A DNA stretch of 64,000 bases from assembly GCA_047495785.1 (NCBI GenBank), contig JBLDXI010000003.1, positions 4,464,001 to 4,528,000 of the forward strand, read 5' to 3'. The translations under genes and the position numbers were made by a program. Positions 1 through 10,813 of the stretch are shown here, one piece after another (within the stretch, counting starts at the first letter, position 1; every line of letters starts with the position of its first letter). Under the pieces are notes generated by a model. It ran no database searches. It worked only from the letters and a program-made list of their open reading frames with translations, and was not told where the DNA came from. The stretch comes from Lepidodermella squamata. Taxonomy: Eukaryota; Gastrotricha.

Positions 1-19
1 TGATTTAGATCCCTAGAGG

Positions 20-853
20 ATGCCGGTTAAGAAGATCATCAAGAAGATCGTGAAGAAGGTTCCGGCGAGCCAACTGGCTGCCGCCCAAGCTGCAGCTGCC
101 GCGGCTGCTAAGAAGGACGCAAAGAAGAAGAGGTTAAACCCTCTCTTTGAGCGCAAGGCTAAGAACTTTGGCATTGGCCAGGATATTCAGCCTAAGCGTG
201 ATGTTAGCCGCTTCGTTCGCTGGCCCAAGTACGTCCGTCTTCAACGCCAGAAGGCTGTTTTGCTGAAACGTCTCAAGGTTCCGCCAGCGATCAACCAATT
301 CAAGCTTACATTGGAGCGTCAAACGACCTCCGAGCTGTTCCGTCTTCTTAACAAGTACCGCCCGGAGACCAAGTGGCAAAAGAAGGCCCGTCAGAAGGCT
401 GCCGCCGAAAAGAAGGTTAGCGGAGCTGACAAGGATGCGTCTAAACGCCCGCCGGTCGTTCGCAGCGGTATTAACACTGTTACCCGATTGGTGGAGCAGA
501 AGAAGGCTCAGCTTGTCGTCATTGCTCACGACGTCGAGCCCGTCGAAATCGTTATCTTCCTGCCTGCCCTCTGCCGTAAAATGGGTGTCCCATATTGTAT
601 CGTCAAGGGCAAGGCTCGCCTCGGCCAGGTCGTCAATTTCAAGACTTGCGCTGCTTTGGCGATCACCAACGTCAACTCGGAAGATCGCTCATCGCTGTCG
701 AAGTTGATCGAAGCCGTCAGGACCAACTTCAATGATCGCTACGAAGACATCCGCAGGCACTGGGGTGGTGGTGTTCTTGGCCTTAAGACTCAAGCTCGCG
801 TAGCTAAGCTCGAGAAGGCGAAGGCCCGTGAGCTCCGCCAGAAGATGGGTTAA
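20..853 (+). CDS. RPL7A: 60S ribosomal protein L7a (eL8)
   Basis: Component of the large ribosomal subunit, belonging to the L7Ae/L30e/S12e/Gadd45 RNA-binding family. The 277-residue frame is complete, against about 266 in human. It starts at an ATG with a lysine-rich, alanine-rich N-terminus. It then carries the conserved block beginning [14 protein letters not shown] (about residues 41-54), the segment [14 protein letters not shown] (about 66-79), and the L7Ae core with [18 protein letters not shown] (about 200-218). It ends in the basic tail typical of eL8. The bases just upstream (ccctag) resemble a splice acceptor, so an untranslated leader exon may lie left of the window. A likely poly(A) signal, aataaa, sits at 926-931. 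The next gene begins only about 150 bases downstream on the same strand. Family assignment is very secure. Confidence 0.97.
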   Translation: MPVKKIIKKIVKKVPASQLAAAQAAAAAAAKKDAKKKRLNPLFERKAKNFGIGQDIQPKRDVSRFVRWPKYVRLQRQKAVLLKRLKVPPAINQFKLTLERQTTSELFRLLNKYRPETKWQKKARQKAAAEKKVSGADKDASKRPPVVRSGINTVTRLVEQKKAQLVVIAHDVEPVEIVIFLPALCRKMGVPYCIVKGKARLGQVVNFKTCAALAITNVNSEDRSSLSKLIEAVRTNFNDRYEDIRRHWGGGVLGLKTQARVAKLEKAKARELRQKMG

Positions 854-925
854 AAAAACATTCAATAGTTTTTTGAGAGCAGAGTTGTATTGTGGTTCTA
901 TCAATACTGTGCGCATGGTGCGATA

Positions 926-931
926 AATAAA
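926..931 (+). terminator. Poly(A) signal of RPL7A
   Basis: An aataaa hexamer 73 bases after the RPL7A stop codon, in AT-rich sequence and before the next reading frame. Seen directly; use as the cleavage signal is inferred. Confidence 0.55.
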
Positions 932-1005
932 AATTTTGAAAGATTGTGCTGCTGACGCTAAAATATATCCGTTTTTTCTATATCATAGGTATTTTTTACT
1001 CGGAA

Positions 1006-1662
1006 ATGAAGCATTATGGGGTGACGTTGGTTGCACTGACGTCTTATTTGGTGTGCTCGACTGCGATGGTCGTTAAAGATTCATCGAATGCGCAGGTCAT
1101 AGCTACAGCTTCAGCAAATCTTTATCGGGCGAATGAGTACGGAATCTACAGTCACGGCGTTATCACCTTTGAACAAGTAAAAGAGGCTGATTCGATGCAT
1201 GTTAGAATTCGTGGTCGCCTCAAGAGCATCGACCCAGTGGAACAGGATCACGCCTTCACTATACATAATGGACCTGCTTCTTGGGAAAAAGGCTGCACCG
1301 ATCTAGGTGGTCACTTCAACCCTCAGAAAACCAGCCATGGCGCACCAACGGAAGCCGCTACATCTCGTCATGTTGGAGATTTGGGCAATATCTACATTAA
1401 CAAATTTGGATTTGCTGATATTAATACAAATGATAATTTGATTCAACTTGGAACAAAAGATTCTAATTTTGACATCCTGGGCAAAACTCTGGCAATTCAT
1501 TATCTCCCAGACGATTTCGGCCGAGGAAATAACACGCGCTCAGTGCCTGACGCAGGAGCTATTATCGCTTGCGGAAACATCGAAGTAAAAAGCGGCTCTC
1601 CTGCATTTGCTGCTTCACCCGTCTTGATCCTCCTCTTTTTGTTGTATGCACTAATATTTTGA
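1006..1662 (+). CDS. Secreted, probably GPI-anchored Cu/Zn superoxide dismutase-like protein with altered active site
   Basis: Single-exon protein of 218 residues with the Cu/Zn SOD fold signature. The ATG at 1006 was chosen because it starts a hydrophobic signal peptide (residues 1-20); the frame runs further upstream without an ATG. Recognisable SOD ligand blocks are GGHFNP (His103), HGAP (His111), RHVGDLGN (His122, Asp125) and AIHYLPDD (His165). Cys97 and Cys189 match the structural disulfide. Two active-site positions are changed. The first histidine of the copper-binding HxH is Thr85 (motif HAFTIH), and the arginine before the last cysteine block (Arg143 of human SOD1) is Ile186. The C-terminus after residue 196 is a small-residue stretch followed by about 14 hydrophobic residues, as in a GPI-anchor signal. 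The role is therefore extracellular or surface-bound; enzyme activity is uncertain. An upstream small exon is possible. Confidence 0.85.
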   Translation: MKHYGVTLVALTSYLVCSTAMVVKDSSNAQVIATASANLYRANEYGIYSHGVITFEQVKEADSMHVRIRGRLKSIDPVEQDHAFTIHNGPASWEKGCTDLGGHFNPQKTSHGAPTEAATSRHVGDLGNIYINKFGFADINTNDNLIQLGTKDSNFDILGKTLAIHYLPDDFGRGNNTRSVPDAGAIIACGNIEVKSGSPAFAASPVLILLFLLYALIF

Positions 1663-2260
1663 AACAAGTGGCATTTCTCAGACATTTGCAGGCTTTAATT
1701 TTCTTCCGAGTCGTGGGATTTTTTGTAATATGCAACAATTTTATGCTAATGGTTTGTATTGAAAACATTTTGTTTGCCCAATTATTTTATACTCGAAAGT
1801 ACGCTGATGAGAGAAGTTGACACTTGATTATTTGAAATTTCTACGCTGGCGTGAGTAAATTTTATATTTCATTGCTATTGAAGATCGAATCACGGGCGTT
1901 ATTATTTTCCTGTGAGCGTCTCTTCTTTCTCCATCTCTCTCTTACTAGTACGGTTGTGTGCCTTGCTGCTCGCTCTACTCAGTAGAGTTTAAACTGACGA
2001 AAGGTTGTGTTTGTTGTTTTGGATTAGCGCTCAATTTTATCTACACTCTTTGTTACTAATTATAACTGTTGAACAAGAATTCCTAGAATTTGGTGCACTG
2101 CACTGTTGCCAGTCGAGGATGCTTCCAGATTCGAGTTTTTGCAGCGATTAATTGTGTCACTTTCGACAATAACGATGGAATATTAAACAAAGCTAAATCA
2201 ATGCTGAATGACCGGTCTTTTTGTTCATCTAAAAAATAGATATTAAAAGAGATTTGTTTG
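1663..2260. other. Intergenic spacer between SOD-like gene and INTS8
   Basis: About 600 bases that hold the SOD-like 3' untranslated region and the INTS8 promoter and leader. Short open frames here lack family features. I see no TATA box placed convincingly before INTS8. Confidence 0.6.
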
Positions 2261-5200
2261 ATGCGGCCCGATCACACAACCTGGTATGAGCTCATCTTAG
2301 ACACGACTGTTCTCAATGAGCAACTAGCAAAATGCTCGCTCGCTCAGAAGGTCGATCTGCTCAATCGACTGCTATATCAGATCTATGTATTGAACCGAGT
2401 GGTCGACCTGCCAAGTGCAGTGCAAGCGGTCGCGGCTCAGAAAAAGCAGGACATCCAGGCTGTTTGCTTGAAATTCGCCAACGACATGCTTTGGGACTTG
2501 GAAACACTGCTTGACAATATTCAGCCATGTCTAATCGAAAATTTGCTCAATTACCTTATTCGCTTCACTCGTGCCATTGATCTCGACCCGGCTGCTATTG
2601 ACCAGGTCACCGACGGACAACTCACAATTCAGCAAACCGCCTTAATTATGTGGCATCTATGGGTTGTATTGGCCTGGATAAAAGGAGCTCAAGTTCGAGC
2701 TGGGGCTAAACCGGACCGACAGCTAGCTCTTCCGAAATTAGCTGTTACAGTGGTTTCGGGGTTAACTAACCCTGTAACAACCTTAGCGAGCAATAACGAT
2801 ATATCGTATTCGGTCATCAACAAGGAAATACAAAATTCTGTCGCAGTTTTGACCAAACTCTGCCAGCGGACGGACATTCTGGCGTTTCTCCTACCGAAAA
2901 CCAGCGCGTTCATAGTTTCGCTGAATGCTGAGAGCGGAGCTGAGTTGGCGAGCCAAGGAGAAAACGGCGTGTCGCCCTGTTTCATCGATAACGATTTCGT
3001 AATCATTCGCTGGTCGGTGCTTCGAGCGAAAATCGCGTTCGTCTTGCTGAAGTACAACTTGATATCATCCAACTACCAAGCCGTAGCATCTTTGCACGGT
3101 TCGTTACACGATTTGATGCACGACCTGCCGGCTAATAACGATTTGTCTGAAAAATTCATTGCCACTATCGATCGCCATTACCTTGAAAATGCCTGGAATC
3201 TCAGCCAGTCTGTTGTTAATAGGTCCAACGTATGGAATTCTTTGGTGGATAACATTCTCAAACGCGAATTCGATGCTGCAGAGCAGCTTTTCGCGAACAA
3301 CTTTTCGAAATTCCCGAGTACATTTTTCTATGAAGAGCTGCAGCATAAATCGTATGATGACGAACAAAAGTTCTTCCTAAAACTCTTCTACGCGATTCGT
3401 GCGATTTTCGAGTGTCAATCCGCTAGTTTTGTTGCGAATTCTTGCGGATTAATGTTCACCCAGTCGGGAAATGGCGAACTGCTGGGGAAAGTTCTCGATT
3501 TTTTCGCGAAGAAATGGGACTCGCTAGATGAGAATCAGCGTAAATCATGCGCGATTTTCGCCGAAAATGCCGCTATGTTGGATCCTTCGTTATTTTGCCC
3601 TGTCATCGTATCTTCTTCACTGATTGACCGAGAGGAGTTCTGCGAGCTGTCAGGATTTGTCAATATGTTCTCGAATCAGAACGAAGATCAAGAAATGATG
3701 GATGAAAGTTCGAAAACTCACGATCAGATTTTGCTCAATCAGGTTTTGAAAAGCACCCCACAGGAACAGTTGAAACTCTCATTCCAAGGGAACGAAATTC
3801 GTGCGTTGCTCAGCAGTTTGAAACCGAGTTCGATCGACGAAATGGCCACTCTTTTGCTGCCTCATTCTTCTCTAGTCCCCAGGCGAATAATCACTGCGTT
3901 GGTTGGAGTCACGCAGATTCCGAATGCTAGTTTCACCTTGGCCTTCACCGTGAAGGGGAAGCAATTGATGGAAAAGGGGTTGTTTGAGGATGCGAGTCAT
4001 TTGCTGAAGGAAGCGCAAGAACTCGCGTCGCAAATGTCACCCAAAATATACAATTACGTGTCATGCCTGTACTATTCGTGTGAATTCGAGCGCGGATCAG
4101 TTGTCGGACTTCCGATACTATTCCAAAACGCCTCCACACTGATAAAGGCAGGGCTTGATTCGGGCGATAGTGAAATGCTCGACTCACCTGATGTCGTGAA
4201 TTTGTACCTTTTAATGGTGAGTGGCGTGTTGAATGCGAAAATGTATTCACATTTGATGCGGAGCCCATTGCAAAGCCCGGTATTTCTATTCGGGCAAGTC
4301 ATGGCGTCACTTCACCTGTGTCTATCAACGCAACAGCAGCAGCAACCGGATTCGGCTATGCCGACATTTGGTGGCGATTTGAAAGCCGTTGCCAAAACCT
4401 ACTTTGACATCATTGTTCAGTTGCATCTGAGTAATGAACAGCGAGAGGGTGATAAACCACGCGGGCCGGATTCGCGGGGATCACGGCCGGACACATCTGG
4501 GTCCCGGCCAGGTGGTTTCCGAGATCGAGCTTCGATGGGTCGAGGAGGGCCCCAAGGCCCCGGTGCTGATGGCTACGATGATCCAAAGTGGAAGCCTCAC
4601 TACGAAATTCGGTAATAATCCTCCTTAACTTTGATCATTTTCCAAAGCTATCAGAATTAAAAAAGGCGTGTCAAGTGCCTATTCCTGAATTGTTCATAAA
4701 ATACTCAGTTTTTCGCCGTCTTTCAAGAAGGCTAACTTTGTATACTTTTTCAGGTTTTGGTGGAGCCTATACAGCCGCCTGACTGACCCGCAACTGTTGG
4801 TCTACCTTATCTCATGTTATGCAAAGCTGTATGCCGGAGTAAAATCTGACCTTGCCTGCGACGTTTATAATCCATACTTCAGCATTTGGCCATCTTCTGT
4901 GTCGAGTAGGTACATTTCAACCTATTAAAATGTATGTGATTTAATTTCGAATTCAGGTCAGCTCGACACTGCTTCAAGGTCTAGTATTGGCGAAACACTG
5001 CATTTTCTCCTGGAGACTTTGGCTAAACTAGCGCCGGAAATGGCAATGGCGTGGCGTTTCGCAGGTGATTCACAGGTGGCAGTGAGTCTGCCTGGCAACG
5101 CTATCGCCTCGTATTGCCGCCTGTTCCACGTAGCATCCAAGTCATTCTCATCGGAACCGGACGCTAGCGTTGTTGACGACACCGTCCTCCGGTCGATCAT

Positions 5201-5564
5201 CCGCTGTTTCACGCACCTGCGATGTCCGATGAAGGTCGCAATCGTCACGCAGTATCTATCGGACCCTGATTATTGCGTGGCGTTTCAGTCGTTGACTGAA
5301 TACTGGACCACGGCAACAGACGCTGACGATGTGCTGTTTCCTTTCGTCATCGACCCGGTACTTCTCGAGTTTTTGATCAATTTCTACGAAACTCGAGGTT
5401 GCGGTGATACAAAGAAGGCATTGCTCATCAAAATGGCTCACCAGACAACGCCAGACATGAACCCGAACAACAACCCGGTCGCCGCTGGCCGGGCGGCTGT
5501 TAAACTCGCTTCGAAGCTGGCATTTTTTAAAATGTGTTTCTATGAGTACTGCTGCTCTACCTGA
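2261..5564 (+). CDS. INTS8: Integrator complex subunit 8
   Basis: Subunit of the metazoan Integrator complex, which cleaves snRNA 3' ends and attenuates RNA polymerase II transcription in the nucleus; INTS8 helps recruit PP2A. Three exons join in phase: 2261-4611, 4754-4905 and 4957-5564, giving about 1,036 residues (human 995). The start MRPDHTTWYELIL aligns with the human N-terminus (TCWFEFLLEESLL). Exon 2 carries DVYNPYFSIWPSS, matching human ITAEHISIWPSS, and exon 3 carries MKVAIVTQYLSDPDYCVAFQSL, matching TQVAILCQFLREIDYKTAFKSL. The first in-frame ATG at 2261 follows a TTG at 2258. For the second intron I used the donor gtaggt at 4906, because the alternative at 4910 puts the reading out of frame. 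Unusual: exon 1 ends in an arginine-glycine-rich insert (about residues 728-775) not seen in human. Confidence 0.9.
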
Positions 5565-5644
5565 CTCACGAGTCTTTAGTAATATTCTATTCTCTAAAAT
5601 AGTTTTCATTTCTTTGCTAGAAGTTTTTAAAAGACTGATTGCAG

Positions 5645-6311
5645 ATGGGCAGTTGTTTAGGCCGTTTGCTCAATGACGCAGACGGCGACAATGCCGCGCC
5701 GAACCCCGCGCAACCCGCGCCCAGCCAGCGCCAGTCGCGGCGGCAACGTCGGAGCCAGGCGTCTAATAGCCTGAATAACAACCAGGACGACGACGACGTG
5801 CCGTTATTAGCTGGTTCAGGGTCGGACGACCCGCCTGCTGGAGGCTCCAGGCGGCACCGGCGTCGTCACAACCGGTCCTCGCGGTCCGGTGGCGGCGGTC
5901 AATCGAACCCGGCCGCTGCTGGTCACCTACAGTATTTTGTTGGCGCCTCGACATCGGGCGATCCGGCCTCGCTCGACTCGAATGCTGATATTAAGCTGGC
6001 GCAGCGCGTTGGTCTCATCCAGCAACTGCCTCTTATCCGATACGACGAGGAGCGAAAACAAATTGCCAGAGAGTAAGCTTAATTTCTTTCCTATATAGGT
6101 CTATGTAGTAATTGGTGGTGATTTTTCTAGATGCGTGATATGTATGATCGAATTCGAGCAGAACGACATGCTGCGGTGTCTGCCGTGCCTGCATTCATTT
6201 CACGAGAACTGCATCGACCAATGGCTGCTAAAATCACTCACATGTCCTTCTTGCATGGAACCCGTCGACGCCGCGTTGCTAGCCACTTTCGCGACCGGCT
6301 GGTCGAGTTGA
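5645..6311 (+). CDS. RNF11: RING-H2 ubiquitin ligase RNF11 homologue
   Basis: Two exons, 5645-6072 and 6131-6311, give 202 residues (human 154). The N-terminus MGSC fits N-myristoylation at Gly2, as in human RNF11 (MGNC), so membrane attachment is expected. A long low-complexity region rich in Arg, Gly, Asn and Asp fills residues 15-110. Then come the conserved AQRVGLIQQLP (human IAQRIGLIQHLP) and a complete RING-H2 finger split by the intron. The finger reads CVIC ... LPCLHSFH ... NCIDQWL ... CPSC, followed by MEPVDAALL, identical to human over that stretch. RNF11 acts in NF-kB, TGF-beta and endosomal pathways with HECT ligases. I do not see the PPxY motif that in vertebrates binds their WW domains. 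The sequence before the ATG (ttgcag) looks like a splice acceptor, so a leader exon is likely. Confidence 0.93.
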
Positions 6312-7725
6312 GTCCATCCAATCAGTCGCAATCAGTCAGTCTTTTACAAGAATTCAATATAATATGATTGTTTCACCGCGCTGACTTGTCATGTCTCGGA
6401 TTTTATCATGCACTCGAATCTCCGTGTCACTTATTTTTCTTCGTCTCTCTCTCTGTTTCGGGTGGGTCTTTGTTTTCTTTCTGTGATCCGATTTTTAAAG
6501 AATAGCGAGATCAGTGCTACATAGCGGAACGAGATCCAAAGCGATTTTAGTTACGTCTCCCTTGTTTCACTTATTATCCACGAACTCGGAACTATTTAGA
6601 GGAAAATTGATGATGATATATAAAAAATGAACTCATTATGTACCTTCTTTCTCGTGCTTTTTACTGATAATAATGTCAGCTTGACAATTATATTTTTCGT
6701 TTCATTTTTGTGTGCATAAATTAAAAAGGCTACTAAAACTATCTGTCTTGAACTTGAGCTACTGGTCGTTTGTACACAAAGATAATTATGATTGTTATAC
6801 TTGCAAACTTTACTGGGGCGATTAGACGTTTGTTTTTTACTGGGAAATGCGATGGAGTATCTGCTGCCGGCGGCGAAGTCGCGCGGCGTTTGTCTCAAGT
6901 TTTTCTTCAACTTCTATACAATGAGAATTCCGGCCCGCAAATGTCATGTCTTCGTCTCCTTCACACTTGACGAAGAAGGTGCAGTAAAACTTGGCGAAAT
7001 TACAGTGCGTTGCATGCCATTTGTACGATTGTTTCAGCGTTCGTGTCATCGCCTCACCAAGGGGCTTCATACTTCTTATAAAGCGGATGAAATTTGATTT
7101 TTTTCGAAGTGCGTAGTGAATAGAGCTCTTGTTATACAATAATGACACCGTTTTTTCCACGAAAATGTAATAAAATGCCGACGTTGATTAAAAGGCGATG
7201 TCTTTTTGCAAGTGTTGAAAAGTACACGTGACAAAGTCAGTTTTGGCGAAATCCCGACTTGACGAGATTTCGATATTACTTCCGAAGGCCAATAATCCAG
7301 AAATCATTCGATATCAAAGGGAAGCTAACAGCCATCTCACATATACACCTGCACTTATATGAGTTGCTAAAAAAAACAGGAAATTGTTGAAAAATCATGC
7401 TTGAAAATCGAATCATTTTTCCGTTTTCGTAATTCTCAACAGGGAAATTATTAGAAGGAATGTCTCATACAGGAGAGATTTCCGAAGCAGATGAATTCAA
7501 TAGGTCTGAAATTTGATAGCATGCCTAACGAAAGCTTTTCCATATCGTTCTGAAACTAAGATTTTCCTTCCCTTTTCAAGGGAATGGTGAGGCGTCAAAA
7601 GCTCTGACACTAATTCATAAAAATTAGTGCGACCTCATGTTCAAAGGGAAATGAACTCTGTTTTCGGTCAAGACACTTCTCGCGATGCGCTCGCAAATTC
7701 GCAAAATGTGGATAATTGTCTGTAA
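6312..7725. other. RNF11 3' region and intergenic DNA
   Basis: AT-rich sequence following RNF11, with cttgt/tctctct-rich stretches typical of a long 3' untranslated region. Overlapping frames of about 100 codons on both strands near 6770-7160 have no family match I recognise, so I do not call a gene. Confidence 0.5.
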
Positions 7726-8154
7726 TACCGTCAACTGGGGTCACTTCAACGTACCAAAATGGGGTGACTTTGGCGTACCAAAAATCAACAATATCAAATA
7801 ACTGTATTACCCCGCGAGTGGGGTACTGTTGGATAGCCCAAGGAAAGGCCAGCATGGATGTGTACAATGAACATCAATGCAGCCCACCTGAGAACATACA
7901 ATAGCAAGTGAAGTTTTGGGAAAATTTCGAAAAGTTTATTTTTTTATTCAAACTTTGGTGACTGCCCAACTGAAGCCGTCTGATCAAAATTGAAATCGTA
8001 TGCCATTTTCAGACTGCATTTCCTCCAGGCTATCCAACGGTACCCCACTCGCGGGGTATTTACCTTACCATCGTTGATATTTGGTACGCCAAAGTCACCC
8101 CATTTTGGTACGTCGAAGTGACCCCACTGCCCAAGTTCACCCTAGTTGACGGTA
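7726..8154. mobile_element. Foldback MITE with long terminal inverted repeats
   Basis: A 429-base non-coding element. The left arm (about 7726-7839) and right arm (about 8028-8154) are imperfect inverted copies. Left end TACCGTCAACTGGGG is answered by CCTAGTTGACGGTA at the right end. Inside, CCCCGCGAGTGGGGTA (left) is answered by TACCCCACTCGCGGGG (right), and GGATAGCC by GGCTATCC. A non-repeated loop of roughly 190 bases lies between the arms. TA at both outer edges (7726-7727 and 8153-8154) is consistent with a TA target duplication, as in Tc1/mariner-type elements. No transposase is present, so it would be non-autonomous. Confidence 0.8.
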
Positions 8155-8395
8155 CTTTAGGTTTTAGTTTATTCCAGTTTCATCCAAGGGGACGCTATCT
8201 AGAAAATCGATTCGTTTATTTCTATTCAAAACATATATATCGACAGAACACAGTTTAGAGGGCATCAGTATATTCTCGAACAAGGCCGAGGACAAATAGC
8301 ATAAAGTTTTATACACATTTTTTACACAGCAGACTGCAAGAGAGCGACCTGCGAGGCGAGATTCATCGGCGACTTTCCGCTATTGGAAAGAGCTG

Positions 8396-10813
8396 TTATT
8401 GGCAACCGAGTACGGCGAACTTGGCCGTCATCCACCTGTGCTCGGAGCGGGGTAAAAACCGTACATATCGCGCACGCACCGGAGGCCAGATGCGGTTAAC
8501 GACGTTGCTGATAGCATCGCGATTGCCGGGGAACACGCGGTCGACCGGCTCGCTGTTGTCGTTGTTGTTTTTCAGGGTCGACCACACAAGCGGGCGCGAT
8601 GGCGAAGTTGCGATGTAATATGATGTCACCCACTCGTCATTGGCCGGCGAGCCTCGCGTCACAAAGCCGGTTATTTGGCGCTCGTAGCCTAGGTCGATTT
8701 GCAGGAAGGCACCAGGCTCGTGATTGAGCCCAGTCGACCAACAGCATGGCGCATCGGGATTGGCTGACACTCGCGTAAACAGAGCAAGGTATGGGTAGTG
8801 ATTGCGCCAATATGAAGAACCCTGGACTTGCTCGTCTTTGATGGAAACTGTCAAATCAGCGTCGCACATGACATCGCTGGCGGCTGAAGTCGTCGAATAG
8901 CGCAGCTTAAAACCGCGGCTTTGAACGTGAGGATCTGTCTCGAAGCGCAGGAACACACTGCCGCCAGGTATGGTCAGCGAGGGCGGTTGGCCCTTGCCAC
9001 AAAGTGTAGCCACTAACGGCGCGTGGTTGCCTTGGCCTGAATAAATCAGCAATCGGTCGCTCATGCATGAAGCCGAGTCTTCGAGGTCGAAGTCCTCGAA
9101 TTCGATGCGAACAGGAACACCAGGTGGCTGTCGGATCAGCCATTGGCACAGATCGTTCGGGTTGTAGTCACCTGAGCCGTAGTTTGGCGACAAAATGTAC
9201 CCAGTGTCGTCGTTGATCAGTTTCTGCCGACCTTGGCACAAGCTCGATCGGTTAATTTTGATAAAATCGGCAGCTGAAATGGAAAATTATATGAGATTAC
9301 CAAAAAAAGCCGTAAGCCACAGAATATCACGTCTGTTACACAGCCCATAAAAATACTAAACTTAATATCCAAATTGAAAACTTACGGATTTCACTGTAAT
9401 ATGCAGAAAAGCCTGGAAGAGTTTCGCTCGCGTCTGTGATAAATTCCAGAAGTAGAGCATTTTGGGTACTAACAATGTTCCCAGGCAGCTCGGTTCCACA
9501 AAGTTGCGCCAATAACGGAGCCGTGTTCGAGCTGCCGTCATAAATGGTCAATAAATCGCCCGATGTGAGGTCACAACGACCCGATTTAGGCTTGCTCAGC
9601 TGGAAATCTTCGAATGATAAGCGGATCCTGCCAGGCGCAGGCACTGAAATCAGCCACGCACAGAAGTCGTTTGAGAAGTAGAATCCGTTCCCGTAGTTCG
9701 GGGATTCAACACGCCCGCGAACGCCGGTTAAAATTGATCGCTTTCCGTTGCAGCGATCACGCTGACTGGTTATAAATTGCGGTAATGAGCCGGCAGAAGC
9801 ATTAATAGCGGCCATCAGACCGAGCCCATTGTTAGGCTGTGGTTGTTGGAACACATTATTCGTCGGAGCAACAGCAGCAGCTAAATAAAGATAAAGTAAC
9901 AAATTAGCCACACAATTCTGACAACCACACTAAGACAAATGTCTGATTTTGATGTTTGATAAATCTTACGTTCAGACGATATTTTCAGATTGAATCCCTC
10001 CTCTTCCACGTAGCCGTTGCTGATGAACTTGAGGATAATGACATTGTTACTCGAAAGCAATGGCTTGGGTGTCTGAAAGCCGCAGAGACGGACAAGGCTT
10101 GGGTGATGATCGCTCGGCCCATCGATGATTTCGAGCGAATCAGCCATGCACCCAGCACTGTCTTGTAAATTGAACAGCTCGAAGGTAACGCGCAACACCT
10201 GACCCCGATTAGCCGCCATCACCCATGTGCACATATCATTGGGTGGGTAGTTGCCATCGGCGTAGTTCGGCGACACGAGCGTCACCTCTTGTCCGTTGTT
10301 AATTTTCGTCTGGATTGTCTGCCCGCCACACCGATCGCGAGCCATGCCGTTGTTCAACCCGGCCTGAGCTGCCTTCGACCCAGGCACTGGTGGCAACGAG
10401 TCAATAATGTTGTATGTTAATTTGAAGCCTTTTCGCTCTGTCGTTCCGTCGCTTTTGAATTTGAGGTAAACGGTGTTTGAACTGGAAATTATGTCCAAAG
10501 GCCGGAACTCGCCGCAGAATTTGCCGAGCTCGCGAGCTTTATGATCGAAGCCGTCGAATAATTTCAAGTAGTCGAAGCCACAATGATTATCGCCTTCAAC
10601 GTCGAACGTGTCAAAATGAATGAGAATGCGCTTGCCATACGGCGCTTCTATCCGCCAACGGCAGTAGTCGTTTTTCTCGTAGAGGCTGCCGAAGTTTGGC
10701 GACAAAATGACGCCGCTAACGCCGCGCAGCAGAAACAGTTCACCATCGCATTTTTCACAGCTAGAATCGGCTACCAAGCTCCACAGCACTACTGCTAATT
10801 TGGTCACCCACAG
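8396..10813 (-). CDS. Secreted protein with four CUB domains and a C-terminal discoidin (F5/8 type C) domain
   Basis: Extracellular protein from three exons in phase: 9970-10813, 9386-9880 and 8396-9273, about 739 residues as modelled. Each CUB domain opens with a cysteine and contains the SPNY/SPNF turn (GVILSPNFGS, VTLVSPNYAD, GRVESPNYGN, GYILSPNYGS), an FD/FE-x-F strand, and the later C-x-D/S-L-x-I/L-x-D/S-G pattern. The last about 155 residues, starting near CDADLTVSIKDEQVQGSSYW, look like a discoidin domain: an LQIDLGYERQITGFVTRG core and a terminal cysteine. CUB and discoidin modules bind proteins, glycans or membranes, so a matrix, adhesion or innate-recognition role is likely. Vertebrate neuropilins and DCBLD share the two modules but differ in layout. 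The first modelled residues (LWVTKLAVVLWSLVA) look like part of a signal peptide. The sequence before 10813 is an acceptor (tttcag), so the ATG lies in an upstream exon I could not place. Confidence 0.85.

Noticed and set aside
946-1005. Upstream in-frame extension of the SOD-like protein
   Set aside because: No ATG in the extension; the ATG at 1006 begins a good signal peptide.
4906-4911. Alternative INTS8 exon 2 donor at 4910 (gtacat)
   Set aside because: It leaves two bases of phase that cannot join exon 3 without a stop; the donor at 4906 (gtaggt) keeps the conserved reading.
6770-7160. About 100-codon frames on both strands after RNF11
   Set aside because: No recognisable domain, weak starts, and position inside a likely 3' untranslated region.
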